Assembly: GCF_000372525.1 (NCBI RefSeq)
Contig: NZ_AQUR01000103.1
Location: 124,001-188,000 of the forward strand
DNA: 64,000 bases
Direction: 5' to 3'
Source: Cupriavidus neocaledonicus
GTDB lineage: Bacteria; Pseudomonadota; Gammaproteobacteria; Burkholderiales; Burkholderiaceae
Position numbers and translations under genes: made by a program. Shown here one piece after another: positions 61,117 to 64,000 of the stretch. How positions within the stretch are numbered: the first letter of the stretch is position 1; every line of letters begins with the position of its first letter. Under the pieces are notes generated by a model. That model made no database searches. It was not told the origin of the DNA and worked only from the letters and a program-made list of their open reading frames with translations.

Positions 61117-62599
61117 TAACCAGTCCGCTGCAATTGCCCAGCCCGGCGCGGCTGTCGGCACGTTGAACCTGCTCGACGAGATCGTCGAGCAAAGCAAGGT
61201 GGCGAAGTCGGATTCCGAGCATGCGCGCGCCAAGGACATCATCGGCGAGCTGGTCAGCCAGGTGCTGGACGGCACCGTGGTGGTGTCCGACAACCTGTCG
61301 GCGACGCTGGATGCGCGCGTGGCCGAGCTGGATCGCCTGATCTCGGCCCAGCTTAGCGCCGTAATGCATGCGCCAGAGTTCCAGAAGCTGGAGAGCACGT
61401 GGCGCGGTCTGTCATACCTGGTCAAGGAAACGCAGACCGGAACGATGATCAAGATTAAGGCCTTGAACGCGACCAAGCGCGACCTGGTGCGTGACTTCAA
61501 GACCGCCATCGACTTCGACCAGAGCGCGCTGTTCAAGAAGGTCTACGAAGAAGAGTTCGGTACCTTTGGCGGCGCACCGTTCGGCGCGCTGATCGGCGAC
61601 TACGAAATCACGCGCCAGCCCGAGGACGTGTATTTCATCGAGCAGATGTCGCACGTGGCCTCGGCCTCGCACGCACCGTTCATCGCATCGGCGTCGCCCG
61701 AGCTGCTGGGCCTGGAAACCTTCGCCGATCTAGGCAAGCCGCGCGATCTGGCCAAGGTTTTCGATACCGTCGAATATGCCAAGTGGAAGTCGTTCCGCGA
61801 ATCCGAGGATTCGCGCTACGTCGGCCTGACCATGCCGCGCTTCCTGGGGCGCCTGCCGTACAACCCCAAGGACGGCACCACGGTCGAGGGCTTCAATTTC
61901 GTCGAAGACGTGGACGGCACCGACCATGGCAAATATCTGTGGTGCAACGCCGCCTGGGCCTTCGGCGCGCGTCTGACCGCAGCCTTTGAGGATTTTGGCT
62001 GGTGCGCAGCCATCCGCGGCGTCGAAGGCGGCGGCCTGGTCGAGGACCTGCCGACGCATACCTTCAAGACCGACGATGGCGAGATCGCACTGAAGTGCCC
62101 GACCGAGATCGCCATCACCGATCGCCGTGAGAAAGAGTTGAGCGACCTCGGCTTCATCCCGCTGGTGCACTGCAAGAACTCGGACTATGCCGCGTTCTTC
62201 GCCGCCCAGTCGGTGCAAAAGCCCAAGAAGTACAACACCGACAGCGCCAATGCCAATGCCGTGCTGTCGGCTCAGCTGCAGTACATCTTCTCCGTGTCGC
62301 GCGTGGCGCATTACCTCAAGGCCATGATGCGGGACAAGATCGGCAGCTTTGCCTCAGCGCAGAACGTAGAGAGCTTCCTGAACCGCTGGATCTCCCAATA
62401 CGTTCTGCTGGACGATAACGCCAGCCAGGAGCAGAAGGCTCAGTTCCCCCTGCGGGAAGCCTCGATCCAGGTGTCGGAGGTACCCGGCAAGCCGGGCACC
62501 TACCGCTCCGTCGCCTTCCTGCGCCCGCACTTCCAGCTTGACGAACTTTCGATCTCGCTGCGGCTGGTTGCGGATTTGCCGAAAGCGGCAAACTCCTGA
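61109..62599 (+). CDS. tssC: T6SS contractile sheath protein TssC (VipB)
   Basis: 496 residues from ATG 61109, inside the end of tssB. Signature: LISAQLSAVMHAPEFQKLES, TWRGLSYLVKETQTGTMIKI, FGTFGGAPFGALIGDYEIT, ADLGKPRDLAKVFDTVEYAK, WAFGARLTAAFEDFGWCAAI RG, and a C-terminal FLRPHFQLDELSISLRLVAD. It is the large sheath subunit. An alternative start at 61082 overlaps tssB further and lacks support. Confidence 0.97.
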   Translation: MLDNQSAAIAQPGAAVGTLNLLDEIVEQSKVAKSDSEHARAKDIIGELVSQVLDGTVVVSDNLSATLDARVAELDRLISAQLSAVMHAPEFQKLESTWRGLSYLVKETQTGTMIKIKALNATKRDLVRDFKTAIDFDQSALFKKVYEEEFGTFGGAPFGALIGDYEITRQPEDVYFIEQMSHVASASHAPFIASASPELLGLETFADLGKPRDLAKVFDTVEYAKWKSFRESEDSRYVGLTMPRFLGRLPYNPKDGTTVEGFNFVEDVDGTDHGKYLWCNAAWAFGARLTAAFEDFGWCAAIRGVEGGGLVEDLPTHTFKTDDGEIALKCPTEIAITDRREKELSDLGFIPLVHCKNSDYAAFFAAQSVQKPKKYNTDSANANAVLSAQLQYIFSVSRVAHYLKAMMRDKIGSFASAQNVESFLNRWISQYVLLDDNASQEQKAQFPLREASIQVSEVPGKPGTYRSVAFLRPHFQLDELSISLRLVADLPKAANS

Positions 62600-62693
62600 C
62601 CGTGATCCCTGCGGGGGAATGCGGGCGCAGTACCTAGCAATGCCAGGAAACTGGCAAGAAGCCTAAATAGCGATTTTCATCGAGGGTCTTTCC

Positions 62694-63197
62694 ATGAAGG
62701 ATATCTACGTCAAGTTCGGCAGCCCGGCAATCAAGGGCGAATCGCAAGACAAGGACCACAAGGACTGGATCGAGGTCAACACCTGGAAGCACAGCATCAC
62801 GCAGCCGCGTTCGGCCACCGCGTCCACCGCGGGCGGCCATACCGCCGAGCGCTGCGAGCACGGCGAGATGGTGTTCACCAAGGATCTGGACGTGGTCAGC
62901 CCGCTGCTGTACCAGCACGTATCGGGCGGCACCACGTTCGACGAAGTCACCATCGACTTCCTGCGGGCCGACGGTGAAGGCAAGCGCGTCAAGTACCTGG
63001 AAATCAAGCTGAAGAACGCCATCCTGGGCGCGGTGTCGGCCAACGTGGTTGCCGAGGGCATCCCCAGCGACAGCTTCACGCTGAAGTACGCTGCCGTGCA
63101 GTGGAAGTACACGCAGCAGAAGATCGGCGGCAACCAGGGCGGCAACTCGCAGGGCGCCTGGAGCCTGACCAAGAACGACAAGACCTACTCGGTCTGA
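62694..63197 (+). CDS. hcp: T6SS tube protein Hcp (TssD)
   Basis: 167 residues. MKDIYVKFGSPAIKGESQD start, DWIEVNTWKHSITQPRSATA, GEMVFTKDLDVVSPLLYQHV, then FDEVTIDFLRADGEGKRVKY, LEIKLKNAILGAVSANVVAE and a KYAAVQWKYTQQKIGGNQGG end: the Hcp1-type hexamer-forming fold. It stacks into the inner tube and is secreted. A stem-loop follows 20 bases after the stop, which may raise hcp transcript relative to tssE. Confidence 0.97.
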   Translation: MKDIYVKFGSPAIKGESQDKDHKDWIEVNTWKHSITQPRSATASTAGGHTAERCEHGEMVFTKDLDVVSPLLYQHVSGGTTFDEVTIDFLRADGEGKRVKYLEIKLKNAILGAVSANVVAEGIPSDSFTLKYAAVQWKYTQQKIGGNQGGNSQGAWSLTKNDKTYSV

Positions 63198-63216
63198 CGT
63201 TCCTGCAGTCAAGCCT

Positions 63217-63250
63217 TGCCGCGGCAGCGTTGCCGCGGCATTTGCTTGTT
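63217..63250 (+). terminator. Stem-loop with T-rich tail after hcp
   Basis: TGCCGCGGCA (63217-63226) and TGCCGCGGCA (63231-63240) are each self-complementary and pair as a 10-bp stem around GCGT; TTTGCTTGTT follows. This looks like a partial intrinsic terminator or attenuator between hcp (stop 63197) and tssE (start 63258). Confidence 0.6.
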
Positions 63251-63257
63251 CGCTCCC

Positions 63258-63731
63258 ATGAAAGGCTTTGAGCCCAGCCTGCTCGACAAGCTCTTCGACG
63301 ACGAGCCGCACGCGCCGCTGCCCAGCGCGCTGCGGCAATTGTCGCTGGAGGAGCTGAAGGCAACGGTTGCCCGCGACATCGAGTCGCTGCTGAATACGCG
63401 CATCGTCCATGAGGATGCCGATTTCAACGGCTTGCCCGAATGCCGGCGGTCGCTGCTGACCTATGGGCTGAATGATTTCGCGGGGCTGAGCCTGGCCAGC
63501 TTCGATGACCGCCAGTACATCTGCCAGTCGTTGCGCAATGCAATCGAGCGCCATGAGCCGCGCTTGCAGAACGTCAACGTCGCGCTGTCGGTCAACGAGC
63601 GGGCTACCAGCGTGCTGTGCTTTGGCATCAGCGCGGTGCTGCTGGTGGGGCCCGCGCGCGAGCCGGTCAGCTTCGATGCCATGCTGCAGCCATCGACGCT
63701 GCAGTATTCGGTCACGCGAGGGCGGGGCTGA
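63258..63731 (+). CDS. tssE: T6SS baseplate protein TssE (gp25-like)
   Basis: 157 residues. LLDKLFDDEPHAP, ELKATVARDIESLLNTRIVH, YGLNDFAGLSLASFDDRQ, LRNAIERHEPRLQNVNVALS: the gp25/TssE fold that helps trigger sheath assembly. The conserved EPRL motif is present (HEPRLQNV). No strong ribosome-binding site precedes ATG 63258, and the upstream hairpin may limit expression. tssF begins 89 bases later. Confidence 0.95.
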   Translation: MKGFEPSLLDKLFDDEPHAPLPSALRQLSLEELKATVARDIESLLNTRIVHEDADFNGLPECRRSLLTYGLNDFAGLSLASFDDRQYICQSLRNAIERHEPRLQNVNVALSVNERATSVLCFGISAVLLVGPAREPVSFDAMLQPSTLQYSVTRGRG

Positions 63732-63819
63732 AGCGCGGCGGCGGGTCAGGTTGGCCGTCGGAGCCACAGACCTCATCGCTGCGTATCCGCCTTACTAGTG
63801 TCACCACCGGCCACACAGA

Positions 63820-64000
63820 ATGGAAGACTTGCTGCCATATTACGAACGCGAACTGGCCTTCCTGCGCCGGTATTCGCGCGACTTTGCCGAGCGCTATCCC
63901 AAGATTGCGGCGCGCCTGGCAATGTCGGCCGATGGCTGCGACGATCCCCACGTCGAGCGGATGATCGAATCGTTCGCCTTCCTGTCCGCCCGCATCAGCA
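63820..64000 (+). CDS. tssF: T6SS baseplate protein TssF, start only (cut by window edge)
   Basis: The first 60 residues are visible: MEDLLPYYERELAFLRRYSR, DFAERYPKIAARLAMSADGC, DDPHVERMIESFAFLSARI. This is the characteristic TssF (VasA) opening. It forms the baseplate wedge with TssG and TssE. tssG and the rest of the cluster (tssH, tssA, tssM) are not in the window and presumably lie to the right. Confidence 0.96.
   Translation, partial: MEDLLPYYERELAFLRRYSRDFAERYPKIAARLAMSADGCDDPHVERMIESFAFLSARIS

Noticed and set aside
1..64000. CRISPR arrays, tRNA or rRNA genes, insertion sequences
   Set aside because: No regularly spaced repeats, cloverleaf-like or rRNA sequence, or transposase gene was recognised.

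Overview
The window is a GC-rich, gene-dense chromosomal segment with the gene style of a betaproteobacterium of the Burkholderiaceae, most like Cupriavidus/Ralstonia. The clues are the protein families present (an ada plus 2OG-oxygenase pair, Lrp-type regulator divergent from hpd, NodT-type RND efflux operon, a T6SS of the tssJKL / tssBC-hcp-tssEF layout) and a short CT/GA-rich hairpin repeat in intergenic spaces. This assignment is inference; no rRNA or tRNA gene was seen.

Left part (1-16 kb): start of hpd (4-hydroxyphenylpyruvate dioxygenase) divergent from an Lrp/AsnC regulator; a BvgAS/EvgAS-like phosphorelay split over three genes (hybrid kinase, NarL-type regulator, separate Hpt protein); a small membrane protein; a TetR regulator; a patatin-like lipase; a YceH (DUF480) protein; a cyclic-nucleotide-domain/thioredoxin-reductase-like fusion; ada with a 2OG-Fe(II) oxygenase; a DUF1348 (NTF2-like) protein; an exported M20 peptidase; a peroxiredoxin-glutaredoxin fusion; and a dihydrolipoyl-dehydrogenase-like flavoenzyme.

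Middle (17-50 kb): a TetR regulator, a broken BrnA-type antitoxin gene, a TonB-dependent siderophore receptor, an SRAP (YedK) protein, an acyl-CoA synthetase, a BON-domain protein, a GlxA-type AraC regulator divergent from a second exported M20 peptidase, a phospholipase-D lipoprotein, an IPNS-like dioxygenase, sodC, a LysR regulator, an alpha/beta-hydrolase that has lost its nucleophile, a complete RND efflux operon (adaptor, pump, outer-membrane channel), an SRPBCC ORF running in frame into a YbhB-type PEBP protein, a DUF2127 membrane protein, an ExeM-like nuclease, an ABM monooxygenase with pssA, two MFS transporters (one divergent from a TetR regulator with clear operators), and a UshA-like nucleotidase lipoprotein.

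Right part (50-64 kb): a type VI secretion locus. Two divergent arms leave a promoter region at 59.7-59.9 kb. The minus arm reads tssJ, tssK, tssL, vgrG, a toxin candidate and its ATGA-overlapped immunity candidate. The plus arm reads a TPR lipoprotein, tssB, tssC, hcp, tssE and the start of tssF. The 3' end of vgrG, the effector and the immunity gene form a lower-GC cassette, and beyond it lie an orphan immunity-like gene and a frameshifted pseudogene. This effector/immunity cassette is the most novel-looking part of the window.
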